From Symsagittifera roscoffensis (lineage: Eukaryota; Xenacoelomorpha; Acoela; Convolutidae): a DNA stretch of 64,000 nt. The position numbers were made by a program, and so were the translations under genes. Position 1 is the stretch's first letter. Each line of letters starts with the position of its first letter. Below the pieces are notes generated by a model. That model was not told where the DNA came from. It did no database searches and was given only the letters and a program-made list of their open reading frames with translations. The stretch spans positions 39,080,379-39,144,378 of the forward strand of contig NC_087067.1 of the NCBI RefSeq assembly GCF_963678635.1. The letters are read 5' to 3'. Of this stretch, positions 46,601 to 55,520 are shown in pieces.

Positions 46601-49600
46601 GTTTTGCGATTAGGTGTTTAATACGATTCGACAGCGAAAAAGATCTAGATTTCCGCTCTTGTGTCTTTGTGGTTTTCAGTGGTGCGTATTTGTCTAATAC
46701 ACTGCTAAACGTTGATTGAAATTCCGCAAATAAATCATCAATGCCTTTTGATGGGTCTAAAGCGTCATTATAGTGTAATTTGTTCATAAGTGTTTGATTA
46801 AGCTTTTATATCTGTATTTTAGATTTTAAGAAAGTTGTATCACGATAAATTTTTGGACAAATTTTCTTTGATGTTTGGGTGTTTAATTCTAAAATAATCG
46901 GAAACCACTTGTTTGTTATAAAAACGAATGATAATTAATCAAACACTAAAAAACTATACAAATAATTTCAGCGGATTAATCCGTTGTTTTTTGTTCTATG
47001 AAACTTTTGTTGCTTAAATAAAGTTTGATTTCTTTAAATTGCTCCTGAATAAAAAAATGACAATAATAAACAACTTCATACTGAGTATTATTGCTTATTT
47101 TTGACAAGCGACTTTACCAGTAACAAAAATTTGTTTTGTTTTTGATAAAATGGGTCGCCAAAAATAAGCTGAGCCAGCCCAATTTTCATTATAAGCTACT
47201 CAACTTAACTTACCTGAAACGTACACCAAAATTTGGTGTGAAATTTTATCAAAGTCATACCGCAAATTTTTTTTGACCATTTCACTTTGAACTAAATGTG
47301 TTAAAAAATTGACTCGTTAATATTTAAAAAAAGTTTAAGCTGCTATTCAAAAAAACATGATAAAAGATTCAAATAGTGTGTAAGAAATTAACCTACGCAA
47401 AAATCTCCCATGACAAAAGGTTCTATACCAAAAGATCCCATGAACCAATTGGCCTTGCCAAAAAATTCCATATCAACTCAAACGATCTCACATTTCATAA
47501 GCAAAGTACAGGATCGAAGCGTAATCACAAGTAAATAATATAGATTGAAAAGACAACAATATAGATCGAGCTTTTCATGAACAACGCAAATCTTTAGATA
47601 CCATAATTCAAAAAGGACACATTTTGTGTAGTTTAAATCAGTGTTAATTTGGCCGTAAGTTAGTACTACTCAACCAATAACGTATACATTATGCATACCT
47701 TGTCTCATTATCAAACTCAATAAAGTGTTGAAAAAAGATAATTAGTTTGGAAAAAGGATCTTTTGAAAACTTCATGTATTTGAAAACTGCCGGTTTGATT
47801 GCATGCTCATATATTTTTCCCAAACTGAAAAGTTTTCACATTGTTGCTTAGTTTTTTTCCTTTGGTTCTCTTTTTTTTGTTATAAATCAATTCAAAATCA
47901 AAAGCCCCCTGTTTTATTTGCAAGTAAAAATTTTGTTTTCGTTTCAAAAAATTTGTTTTAGTTTGGAATTTCAACGAGCGATTTACAAAAGATCTTATTC
48001 TGAAGAAAATATCATCAACTATTGGAGTTTCCATTTTCGACATAGCAATTTTTACTCGGGCCAAAGATTTTATTTCGCATGCTGCTGTTCAAACGTGCTC
48101 GAGCGAGGCTTGGAAATCAGGTCTAAAATATTCGTACTTTCATTTAATATTGGTTATCATTTTTCCTTTTTGCGCTGTCGCTGACATCAGAAAAAGCCAA
48201 ATTAACAATCAGAGTTTCAGCTGCAAAAAAATAGGTTTCGCCGAAAACGGATTCGAAACGAATTGTGATAAAGATGGGGATAAAGTTACACATTATGTCA
48301 CCATGCCACCTGGAACTACTCAAAAAGACAAAAACTTATCAATAATTGATTGTCTTAAAGTAGTATACTCAACACCAGCGATTAAGTTCACGCTACATTT
48401 TTTATTCTTTGTATTATTTCTATTATTTTACTCTTGGTTCCTCGTTCGAAAATGCAGGGAAGTTCCTCTGTCAAAATCCGAGCACTTTCTTTTCGTATTC
48501 AATCTTTGTTACCTCTTGGAAGCTCTGGTATTGCTAATCCAGTTCAAAGGCCCTTTTGCTATGAAACTTGAAGTTTGGCTGCGCTGCGAGTGGAGCTACA
48601 TCCAGGTCATATCATCGCTTTTTGGATGCTTTGGCTACGTCATAAGACACCTATCAACATCGGTTAGTTTTTAGCATGTGTTTGTTTATCGATAACTGTT
48701 TAACAAAAAATGACAAATTCAATCAAAAATCAAGCAAAACTGCGTTTTTAAATTAGCAATAAGTAAAACATCGGTTAAATCAGTTAAACTCGGAAAGCAT
48801 TCATGAAGAGAACTGACTGTTACAGGAAGAAACTGTCGAAAATATTCACCGGTGCTTACGATGCAACAAAAACATAGCCTAATAAGTTAGCTGAAAAAAA
48901 TTGAAAAGGAAAAGCAGTCGGAATTTCTTAAAACTAAAATTATAGATTTTATGATCAGAGGGCAAATTACCAAATTTTTGTGAGGATCGAACAAATCGTC
49001 TGTCGTTTTTCCCCTCAAGGTTTTAAAAAAAAATTATTAACTACTTGCTTCGGAAAAACATGTCTCGTAACCCAATAACCTTATTTAGTTTCGAATCAAA
49101 TTGTTTCAAAATGTTATGAACGAAAACCTGCAAATGATAATATTTTGCGCACTTCCAATTACTTCACGTGCTAACATTTAGCAATCAAAAGAATTACATC
49201 ATCTGACACAAACATCAAAAAATTCGAAATCAGTTTTAATGACATAGAAAAACAATTTCCATTTTCTGCTAAAGCCTCCCCCCCTTTTGAAATATGCAGA
49301 AAATGGTGAAAATGAGGCCAAAAATCTATGCTTTCACATTAGGTGCTGACGATGCACGCTGGATATGGCACTTCGATGTATGCCATCAGCGGCTTCTTCG
49401 TCTGGATCAGACTGCTCTCTTTCTACAGGTGCAGTCGTAAATTGGGACCACTCTGGATTCTGCTGCGGAAAATGATGCACGAGGCTCTGGGCTTCATGCT
49501 CATTTTCAGCACTATAAGCATCGCAGCCGGTATTTTCATGCAAGTTAGTACAAAATAAATTGTCAAAACTGGTTAAATCTCATGCTAAATTAGAAAAGGG

Positions 49601-51477
49601 GAAATTACAACTTTTTTAAAAGTTAGCAAATGCTGCAGTAAAAAGGAATTCAAACAAAGGAAATATTTGTACTATTTTGAATATGTCCAAAGCTATATAT
49701 TCATTGTTAAAAGAATGCCCGAATCACGCTTCGGTCACGGCTGGAGGGGTCCCAGTGTCATCCGCCTCCTCAAGGTGGGACCGGCTGCGGCAAAATGGAT
49801 GACATCTCCCCCTCCCCCACGGTTGGTCCTGCACTGAGCAGGCCGGGGGCTAATAAAAAAAAAAAAAAAAAAAAGTCGTAAATTGGGACCACTCTGGATT
49901 CTGCTGCGGAAAATGATGCACGAGGCTCTGGGCTTCATGCTCATTTTCAGCACTATAAGCATCGCAGCCGGTATTTTCATGCAAGTTAGTACAAAATAAA
50001 TTGTCAAAACTGGTTAAATCTCATGCTAAATTAGAAAAGGGGAAATTACAAGTTTTTTAAAAGTTAGCAAATGCTGCAATAAAAAAGAATTCAAACAAAG
50101 GAAATATTTGTACTATTTTGAATATGTCCAAAGCTATATATTCATTGTTAAAAGAATGCCCGAATCGAAAGTATCTCCCAAGTTTACAGTGACAGACGCT
50201 TTCCAGTAAACAGCAACTAGCAATTATGAGCGAAATGAGGTCAAGGCTTGCTGACAATTTTTTCTAGGTCGACTCTTTCAAACTCGTGTCGACTGATGTT
50301 AACAAAGACCAAGTGATGTTTCGCATGAAAACTGTTATGACTGTTTGTTTTGCGACCCTATATAGGAACTTCTATATCTGCCCCTATTTTAGAGTCTCAT
50401 GGATGTATATGGCTACAAGGACGACTATTCCTCTGGGATCCAGTGGCTATGGCTCCGACCATTCTTCATGTTCACGGGGGAGAACTTCCTGCGAACAGTG
50501 GGATCCAACGCGAGCGACGAGAACTTCATCGTTTACTACATGGTAGTTTACGTCGTGTTCTTCCTCCTTGGGAATGCACTCATGCTGAATCTTCTGGTGG
50601 CAATTTTCTCAGAGATTTTTAACAATGTGTTCATGCAGTAAGTAATTCGCGTGATTTAAATTACTTCATGAGGCGATAATTCGGAACAGGCGACAATTCG
50701 TGAGTAACAAAAGCAGCAAATTTAAACATTGATTACCGCGCACTGTTCCTTTCGTGCCGAATGTAAGCGCAGTGGAGCAAGCGTTCGCTACTTGCCAGAG
50801 CCTTGTTACGAATTGTCGCCCTACCCACTTACTCAACTATATGTTCGCTTTTTTCAACAGACATTCCAAAATAATGAATTGACAAAGGCAGATAAAATTG
50901 GGGTAAAAAACCAATTACGAATAGCTATATCTTGAGGCAATTGTAAAATTTATGCAAAAATGATGACAGCATCATCGGACAGGTTTACCTGATGTGGGAA
51001 TGTTTAAGAACATTCCGAAATTTTTTCTCCCAAAACGTCATTTCATTTAAACTTAGCTTTGGTTTCAGTTCGGACCGCGAATTTAAAACAGAGTTTCTTA
51101 TGCTGATAAAGGAATACTCTTCTAAAACTACACTGCCAGTTCCGCTGCTACTCTTCGAACTTATTTACAAGCTCCTGGTTCATTTAATCAACAAACTCGA
51201 TTCCTCCGATGCCCCCATCAACTTGAAAAGAACTAACGATTTTCGGCTTGAAGAGCTTCAGGTCATTCGGTACTTTGAGAATCAAAGTTCGAACAAGATG
51301 ATAGCGAATATTGAGAGTAGACTCAATATTGGCGAAACAGTGAGCTGCGCTTTGAAAAGTATCGACGAGCAGCAAGGCAGATTAGCCGACTTGAAAATAG
51401 TGTTTCAAGCTGTCGAGAGGCAAATAGATAAGCGTTTTTGTAAATTTAGGGAACAGAAGTTTAGTAGCCAAAAATAA
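25600..51477 (+). CDS. TRPM-like cation channel gene (multi-exon, gene span)
   Basis: The exons encode, in order, the N-terminal TRPM homology region with a SLOG-like fold, helical repeats, a pre-S1 segment, six transmembrane helices with a pore loop, the conserved post-S6 LPVPLLLFE segment (usually LPPPLIIF in TRPM), and a C-terminal coiled coil. Total about 1,200 residues, with no C-terminal kinase or Nudix domain. Every exon junction I propose has matching splice phase, except one choice left open near 50312. Sequence identity to known TRPM channels is low by eye, and the pore loop is altered. The start exon is not seen and may be in the gap. Exons 2-5 exist twice (A and B sets). TRPM channels act as tetrameric, often Ca2+-permeable channels in membranes. 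Confidence 0.85.
25690..28738. other. Intron 1 of the TRPM-like gene, 5' part
   Basis: No exon is supported. It holds poly-C and CT-rich runs (26220-26520) and a tract of ATACAGATTAT-like repeats (26700-26800) whose motif recurs at 27245-27310. A more GC-rich stretch at about 28160-28490 is open on both strands but I could not assign it. Confidence 0.5.
29118..29525. mobile_element. hAT-type MITE in intron 1, unit A
   Basis: Terminal inverted repeats start TAGTGTTGCAACAA and end with the complement. The element is flanked by the 8-base target duplication GTTTTTTG (29110-29117 and 29526-29533), typical of hAT transposons. Inside, TTCGAACGTT motifs are repeated near both ends. It encodes no protein. 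Confidence 0.85.
29557..29645. repeat. 24-bp inverted repeat hairpin, unit A
   Basis: Bases 29557-29580 are perfectly complementary to 29622-29645, with a 41-base loop. The same hairpin is kept in unit B. It lies just 3' of the hAT MITE. Confidence 0.8.
30009..30396 (+). CDS. TRPM-like exon 2A (SLOG-like N-terminal domain)
   Basis: Acceptor TTTTTAG precedes 30009 and the donor is AAAG|GTGACT. The peptide includes PDFIVSVIGTVHQ and NVWVIGGGSLHGV, matching the LLISVHGG and WIFTGGVNTGV blocks of the TRPM homology region. It runs phase 0 to phase 1. The donor is weak (GTGACT) but the join to the next exon restores the expected L-K-D sequence. Confidence 0.8.
30644..30938 (+). CDS. TRPM-like exon 3A
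   Basis: Acceptor TTTTTCAG, donor CTAAG|GTGAAG. It contains KQLHVIGIVNWDC, corresponding to the K-I-C-T-I-G-I-A-P-W-G block of TRPM channels, and a basic F-I-A-V-Q-G-G segment. Phase 1 to phase 2. Confidence 0.8.
31486..31747 (+). CDS. TRPM-like exon 4A
   Basis: Acceptor TTTACAG, donor CGCAG|GTAAAA. It contains a VLGGD segment and GIPVVLCQGSGGMADIV, which matches the conserved P-V-P-V-V-V-C-D-G-S-G-R-A-S-D block of TRPM proteins. Phase 2 to phase 0. Confidence 0.85.
32129..32426 (+). CDS. TRPM-like exon 5A
   Basis: The only in-phase acceptor is CAAAAG before 32129, which has a poor pyrimidine tract, so the exon start is tentative. The donor is CACAAG|GTAAAT. The peptide has SLLKGRAVRDLDHVFLGLKW, matching the TRPM T-A-L-L-K-G...L-A-L-A-W block. 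Phase 0 to phase 1. Confidence 0.75.
34251..34673. mobile_element. hAT-type MITE in intron 1, unit B
   Basis: Same element with the same 8-base duplication GTTTTTTG (34243-34250 and 34674-34681), so it was present before the 5-kb duplication. It has about 15 extra bases near 34446. Confidence 0.85.
34705..34793. repeat. 24-bp inverted repeat hairpin, unit B
   Basis: Arms 34705-34728 and 34770-34793, unchanged relative to unit A. Confidence 0.8.
35296..35683 (+). CDS. TRPM-like exon 2B (duplicate)
   Basis: Second copy of exon 2 within the tandem duplication, same 388-base length, same splice sites and phases. Several amino-acid replacements relative to 2A (for example in the first 12 residues and in the VETW/VENW block), with no stop. 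Confidence 0.78.
35973..36267 (+). CDS. TRPM-like exon 3B (duplicate)
   Basis: Same length (295) and phases as 3A; the peptide differs at about one position. Its donor is GTAAAG instead of GTGAAG. Confidence 0.78.
36677..36938 (+). CDS. TRPM-like exon 4B (duplicate)
   Basis: Same length (262) and phases as 4A. Differences cluster at the end of the exon (GRPV...PYV...ETQ versus GRPF...PEV...EPQ). Confidence 0.78.
37318..37615 (+). CDS. TRPM-like exon 5B (duplicate)
   Basis: Same length (298), donor and phases as 5A, with two visible replacements (first residue Tyr to His, and KWQKC to KWHKC). The same weak acceptor CAAAAG is kept in both copies. Confidence 0.75.
40114..40416 (+). CDS. TRPM-like exon 6 (helical repeat region)
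   Basis: Acceptor TTTTTAG, donor CTCAAG|GTCAGA, phase 1 to phase 1. The peptide KALVEEQTDFFELFLALDLD and then LHELYKF matches the TRPM A-L-V-L-D-R-V-D-F-V-K-L-L...LEELY block. Both exon 5A and exon 5B end in phase 1 and can join it. Confidence 0.82.
41165..41400. repeat. Dispersed repeat, copy 1 of 3
   Basis: It shares blocks such as ATGATATATCACTCAAC, ACACCCGAATACAAAGTTCT and CGGTCGGAAC with 56455-57010 and 61360-61580. Upstream, 40740-40830 also matches 56155-56220, so the repeat may be longer than marked. No terminal structure was recognised. Confidence 0.5.
41488..41554. repeat. Two-copy tandem repeat of about 31 bp
   Basis: GCAAATCTGGGTACCTGGTG followed by TAAATTAAA occurs twice in a row in intron 6 of the TRPM-like gene. 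Confidence 0.8.
42403..42827. mobile_element. hAT-type MITE with CAGGGGCGGAT ends, intron 6
   Basis: The left end is CAGGGGGCGGATCTAGG and the right end is its near complement. The 8-base target duplication GGACAGAT flanks it exactly (42395-42402 and 42828-42835). CAGGGGCGGAT-type ends are known from hAT-related MITEs in many animals. It is non-coding and G-rich, with a second copy at 57583-57965 in the opposite orientation. Confidence 0.85.
43015..43134 (+). CDS. TRPM-like exon 7 (GC donor)
   Basis: Acceptor CCATCTCAG; the phase-compatible donor is CAAG|GCAAAA, a GC-AG intron. The 120-base exon has phase 1 at both ends and no stop. The peptide itself is not well conserved, so the call rests on position, phase and the following exon. 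Confidence 0.6.
43428..43652 (+). CDS. TRPM-like exon 8
   Basis: Acceptor TATTTTAG, donor CAAG|GTACCC, phase 1 to phase 1. The peptide has a tryptophan-rich helix, then LALALIAISLCDTC and FETFAIELLDQ, matching the TRPM blocks A-L-V-A-C-K-L-C-K and F-G-Q-L-A-V-E-L-L-D-Q. Confidence 0.82.
44697..46800 (-). mobile_element. 5'-truncated LINE fragment, antisense in intron 8
   Basis: It carries a reverse transcriptase of the Jockey/CR1-like kind but no endonuclease domain, so the 5' part is lost. It sits in the intron between TRPM exons 8 and 9 on the opposite strand. Its exact ends are not defined; no poly(A) tail was recognised. Confidence 0.7.
44710..46787 (-). pseudogene. LINE reverse transcriptase, frameshifted and mutated
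   Basis: The first frame (46787-45066) shows RT motifs in order: NYRPISLL, the catalytic Asp in FLDLKKAFDTLDH, GVPQGSILGPLLFLIYIN, and a box reading FADN instead of FADD, so one catalytic Asp is lost. YLGIILD follows. Within an A-run near 45080 the frame shifts, and the conserved C-terminal part continues at 45126-44710 to a stop. Both defects argue for a dead copy. The family is non-LTR, probably Jockey/CR1 group; the clade is not certain. Confidence 0.8.
47962..48662 (+). CDS. TRPM-like exon 9 (pre-S1, S1, S2, S3)
   Basis: Acceptor TTTGTTTTAG, donor ACATCG|GTTAGT. This 701-base exon has no internal start and so is easily missed. It begins with AIFTRAKDFISHAAVQTC (TRPM: L-A-V-A-A-K-H-R-D-F-I-A-H), continues with SGLKYS and a hydrophobic pre-S1 stretch, then STPAIKFTLHFLFFVLFLLFY (S1; TRPM: N-A-P-I-V-K-F), S2, a WLRCEWSYIQVI segment and S3. 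Phase 1 to phase 0. S1 keeps the conserved A-P-x-x-K-F context. Confidence 0.85.
49343..49543 (+). CDS. TRPM-like exon 10 (S4-S5)
   Basis: Acceptor CACATTAG, donor ATGCAA|GTTAGT, 67 codons, phase 0 at both ends. The peptide has a WIRLLSFYRCSRKLGPLW stretch matching TRPM W-Y-I-R-L-L-D-I-F...LGPY (S4 and linker), followed by S5. Its 3' half (from 49434) is copied again at 49875-50166. Confidence 0.85.
49434..49725 (+). repeat. 292-bp direct repeat, first copy (exon 10 3' half and intron)
   Basis: Bases 49434-49725 are repeated at 49875-50166 with about three mismatches, at a constant offset of 441. The copies flank a 149-base poly(A)-tailed insertion exactly, so they look like a very long target-site duplication. 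Confidence 0.85.
49726..49874 (+). mobile_element. 149-bp poly(A)-ended retroinsertion
   Basis: A GC-rich sequence with a 3' end GGGGGCTAAT followed by about 20 A, sharply different in composition from the intron. It looks like the truncated 3' end of a non-LTR retrotransposon or a SINE. It lies between the two 292-base repeats. Confidence 0.7.
49875..50166 (+). repeat. 292-bp direct repeat, second copy (pseudo-exon)
   Basis: It includes the last 110 bases of exon 10 with the donor ATGCAA|GTTAGT but no acceptor, since the poly(A) of the insertion lies directly before it. Confidence 0.85.
50268..50312 (+). CDS. TRPM-like exon 11 (S5-pore linker, 3' end tentative)
   Basis: Acceptor TTTTCTAG before 50268. 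The frame differs from that of the pore exon, so a short intron must lie between. Phase-0 donors fit at 50313 (CAA|GTGATG), 50334 or 50340; the next acceptor is CTATTTTAG at 50392. The intron would be 53-80 bases. I chose the first donor because it gives the loop length usual for TRPM channels. Confidence 0.5.
50393..50637 (+). CDS. TRPM-like exon 12 (pore loop and S6)
   Basis: It encodes a pore helix and filter region WLRPFFMFTGENFL (TRPM: P-Y-W-M-I-Y-G-E-V-F), an extracellular loop, and S6 with LLGNALMLNLLVAIFSEIFNNVF (partly: TRPM L-V-N-L-L-I-A-V-F-N-N-T-F). Donor CATGCA|GTAAGT, phase 0 to phase 2. The filter keeps G-E but has T before it and N-F after it, so selectivity cannot be predicted. 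Confidence 0.87.
51069..51477 (+). CDS. TRPM-like terminal exon 13 (TRP region and coiled coil)
   Basis: Acceptor GGTTTCAG, phase 2 in, stop TAA at 51475-51477. After S6 it has TLPVPLLLFELIYKLL (TRPM: V-L-P-P-P-L-I-I-F), then an acidic/basic linker and a heptad-like segment starting near ALKSIDEQQGRLADL that corresponds to the tetramer-forming coiled coil. The usual W-K-F-Q-R TRP-box sequence is replaced by REFKTEF. The protein ends after the coiled coil. Confidence 0.83.
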
Positions 51478-52889
51478 TAATTGCTGTTCCTTTATATTTT
51501 AGTTATCGAAGTAGATTATTCTTTTCTCTTTTCTTAAGCTTAGCGATCACTTCCAGTATCTGAAGCTCGTATTGAGCAAGCGGCTTTCCAAATGGTGCCT
51601 TTCTGTAGGTTTTTTGCCCAACACTACATCTTGAAAAATGGCAATTTCAGCAAAATTCAGAAGCCTTCTCTTTGCAATAGGCTCAAAAATTAGAAAAAAG
51701 GCAAACAAATTTTCAAAGTGCATTTCCAAGACCCTATAAAAAATATAGCTAAGGGTATATAATTCTCAAAAAAGTGCTTCTGCCACCGCTAATTAGCGGT
51801 CGCAAGACTTGGATTCAGCGTTTTCAATTAGCGGCAACGATTATACTACAAATTTTGCTTTTTTGATTGCTAGTTTCTGACAGGAAAGTGATGGTTTTGA
51901 ACACCTCGTAATGGTTTTTCAATGGAAAACACGTCGTAATGGTTTTCAATGGAAAATACATCAAACTTTAATTTCAATTTCCTCTTCAATACTGTTAGAC
52001 AAATACGCAATTCAGCCATTAAACAGTGATTTACAACAACAACAGTTGTTTTGAAACGTCTTGTTGCTTTTTAGAAAAGATGTCAAACCCTATTTTCAAT
52101 AACTTTTCTTTTAATTCTGTTGTCAAAAAAAGCATATTCGGCGGTGAAAGTTATTCACAACTATTTTCGCTATAAAAATTAGAAAATTTCCATGTCAAGG
52201 TCTTAGAAAAGTACCAGTATACTTTAATTTACAGATTTAGCGAATCAAAGAAAAATTTGAAATGTGTGTGTGTGTGAGGGGGGGGGGAAGGGGGGTAGGT
52301 GGTGCTGAGAAGTCGTGAGCTATAATACGTCCAAATTGGTTCAATTATTTTTGAGACACCAAATTTCTTTTCGCGATTGGAGCTAAGTCTAAATGCACAC
52401 TCTGGTTTTTTTCATGTAGACATTTAAATAAATAACCAATACATACATGCATGACAAATGAAGTTGTTGAAGTTCATCGTTTCGTGAGAAAATTTATTAT
52501 TTGCTTTAGTTTACAAAGTAGGGCAGACAGAGGCCTCAATCGAATGATAACTAATTATACTTCTACTAACTAAACTATGCCTTACTTACAGTTTGTAGCG
52601 CACTTTCGATTTTCAACCTCGAGAATTTTTTTCAAGCTTTCTAGAATCCAAATCACGACTGAAAGTCACCCAACCAAACTCTTCCCCCCCCCCCCCCCCC
52701 TTCATGAGCTTTCATTGAGGTAGTCAAAATTGGCTGGAAAAAAATTTAAAAAGGACACAACACCGTAATTTCGCCCCACTCTTCGAGATTGGTCGGAGCA
52801 ATGAAGAACAATTTTCAGTGAGTTTATATATATTTCACTATCACAGAAAACTAGCGTTTAACGCACCTTCGGTGCTTCGAAATTTTTCG
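51478..52889. other. Intergenic, 3' of the TRPM-like gene
   Basis: No gene is supported. It holds a TG/G-rich microsatellite (52262-52290), a poly-C run (52685-52700) and palindromes around CCGCTAATTAGCGG (51787). No clear AATAAA was found close to the channel stop codon. Confidence 0.5.
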
Positions 52890-54640
52890 ACAACTCATGA
52901 AAAACCGCATATATTGTGGAAACAACATCTGCAAACTTTTAGAGTACTCTGACTGCACCCAATTACAAACTTTAAATTTTTTCTAACTCTCATTTTGGAG
53001 GCCAGATTTGCAACCACTGAGAGTCCCAGAGAGCACCCTACTATAGGGTTAGGAATCCAAAATTTTTTAAACCTAAGTTTCCCGAAAAAAAAAATTGAAA
53101 AAAAAGTCTTATCTCGGAAACTAAAAATATTTGACCATTCAAATTAAGAGGCAAGATTTGAGACGCCTGGGTGTACGTTGACAATAAGGTTGTATCTTCA
53201 TCAAATTGGTAGTTTCAAATTTTTTGAATTTCTTTGTAGATAAGTTCTTTGAGAAATTTTGAAAAAATCAAAAAACGTCACATCTCGGAAACTAAAAGCA
53301 TTTGAGCAGTCGCGTTTATCAGTCGCAGGTGACAAGATTTGCAACTCTTTAGAGTACCCTGACAACACCGAACTACAGCGTTGGGAATTTCAAATTTCGA
53401 AAAATAATTAATTTTAACCTTCTGAAAATTTTGAAAAAATCACAAAAAACGTCACATCTCGAAAACTGCAAAGAATTGGGCAGTCATATTTGAAGGCAAG
53501 ATTCGCAATCCTTGAGAGTACTTTGACAGGACCTAACTACAGGGTTGGGAACTTAAGATGTTTAAAAAATGATAATAATTCAAGTTTTCTGAAAATTTTT
53601 GACAAAATAACAAAAAACGTCATATCTCGGAAACTAATAAGATTTGAGCAGTCATACTTGGAGGCAAGATTCGCAATCTTTGAGAGTACTCTGACAGGAC
53701 CTAACTACAGGGTTGGGAATTTCAGATTTTTAAAAACTTATAATAATTTAAGTTTTCTGAAAATTTTTGAAAATCACAAAAAACGTCATATCTCGAAAAC
53801 TACAAAGAACTGAGCAGTCATATTTGGAGGCAAGATTCGCAATCTTTGAGATTACTCTGACAGGACCCAACAACAGGGTTGGGAATTTCAGATTTAGCAA
53901 AAAAAAATTAATGTTTTCTGAACATTTTCTGAAAAAAAATCACAAAAAATGTCATATCTCGAAAACTACAAGGATTTGAACAGTCATATTTGGAGGCAAG
54001 ATTCGCGATCCTTTATAGTACTCTGACAGTACCCAACTTCAGGGTTGGGAATTTCAGATATTAAAAAATAAATAATTTAAGTTTTCTCAAAATTTTTGAA
54101 AAATCACAAAAAAACGTCATATCTCGAAAACTACAAAGAATTGAGCAGTCATATTTGGAGGCAAGATTCGCAATCTTTGAGATTACTCTGACAGGACCCA
54201 ACAACAGGGTTGGGAATTTCAGATTTAGCAAAAAAAAATTAATGTTTTCTGAAAATTTTCTGAAAAAAAATCACAAAAAATGTCATATCTCGAAAACTAC
54301 AAGGATTTGAACAGTCATATTTGGAGGCAAGATTCGCGATCCTTTATAGTACTCTGACAGTACCCAACTTCAGGGTTGGGAATTTCAGATATTAAAAAAT
54401 AAATAATTTAAGTTTTCTAAAAATTTTCAGAAAAAATCACAAAAAACGTCAGATCTCGAAAACTACAAGGATTTGAACAGTCATATTTGGAGGCAAGATT
54501 TTTAACTCCTTAGAGTACTCTGACAGCGCCCAACTACAGGGTTGGGAAAAAAATCTCAAAAATCGTCTTATCTCGTTAGCTTAAATGAAAATGATTCGGG
54601 CATTCAAAATTGGAGGCCAAATTCGCAACCCCTAATTCGA
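52890..54640. repeat. Satellite-like array of ~165-170 bp units, array 1
   Basis: About ten units. Each holds a CGTCATATCTCGAAAACT-type block, GAGGCAAGATTCGCAA, an AGAGTACTCTGACAG block and CAACTACAGGGTTGGGAA. Units near 53790-54115 and 54115-54447 form a nearly identical pair, a two-unit higher-order repeat. Because the unit is close to a multiple of three, short repeated open frames appear (53490-53979) and should not be read as genes. Confidence 0.85.
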
Positions 54641-54710
54641 TATTGGGCTGCTTAGTTTAAACTCGGTAAAATAACCACTAAAATCAAATTGGAAAATCGA
54701 AAAAAAATTC

Positions 54711-54824
54711 TTAACCATTGCAATATACAATATAGCTTAAACATGCAAAAACAATACGTTGAAAAAGCTTAAACATAGCGAGATAGTGAAGCCCGCATTT
54801 AAATATATAATAGATGATAGTATC
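54711..54824. repeat. Array tail sequence, copy 1
   Basis: AACCATTGCAATATACAATA and AGATAGTGAAGCCCGCATTT recur in the same position after array 2 (63672-63790). The shared tail shows that the arrays are parts of one larger dispersed repeat. Confidence 0.65.
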
Positions 54825-55439
54825 CCCACCTTCAAGAGGAACTCAACAGTCAAAACGCTGAAACCATTTAAAAATTTTGAGGTTTAAAAACAAACTCGAC
54901 AGAAAGGCGAAGCAGAGCTTCGTAAGACTTGCAAAACTACAAAACAGATTAGCAATCTAGCAGATAGAAAATGAATAGAAAGCCACTAACTCGAAAAAAA
55001 ATCCAAAAAAAAACAACAAATTTTCAAAAATTTTGTCTGTAATAATGTTTTTTTTTAGGAAAACACGTCAAAAAATACAAAACCTATTAAATAAACATTC
55101 AGAAACATAAATCGAAAGGCAACCGCCAAAAGCTGGGTTAAACTCCCGTTAATCCTGAAACAAAACTGTTGTTAAGAAAAACTTTTCAAGGTTCTGAAAT
55201 TCTACGATTTTGAACTCCCCTCCGGAAACAAACTAAAGGATTAAAATCTAAATGAACTTTATCTAAATAAAAAAAAACCTCAATAAAAGCGGCCAATCAA
55301 GGCCAAAAAAGCGATCGCGAGTTTTCCAAAGCAATAACAACAGGGGAAAAAACTCTACGATGTGGAAATTAAGACAAAACATAAGCAGACAAATAATAAG
55401 CAGACAAATTTTTGAAAACGAAATATTTCCCGTTTAAAA

Positions 55440-55520
55440 AAATGTAAGATTCAAACCCAAAACCTTTGCCGCCCCAGGCGTATTCGTTGCACTAGACCAA
55501 GTGTGCCGGAGACGCAAGGA
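55440..55520 (-). repeat. tRNA-like SINE relic
   Basis: On the minus strand a Pol III A-box-like TGGTCTAGTGC is followed about 45 bases later by a B-box-like GGGTTTGAATCTT. The stems are not complementary enough for a functional tRNA. Confidence 0.4.

Noticed and set aside
53490-53979. Repeated peptide ORFs in the satellite array
   Set aside because: The unit length is near a multiple of three, so frames stay open by chance; no start context and no domain.
52890-54640. CRISPR-like array
   Set aside because: Units are about 165 bases, imperfect, with no short identical repeats and unique spacers, and the DNA is animal.
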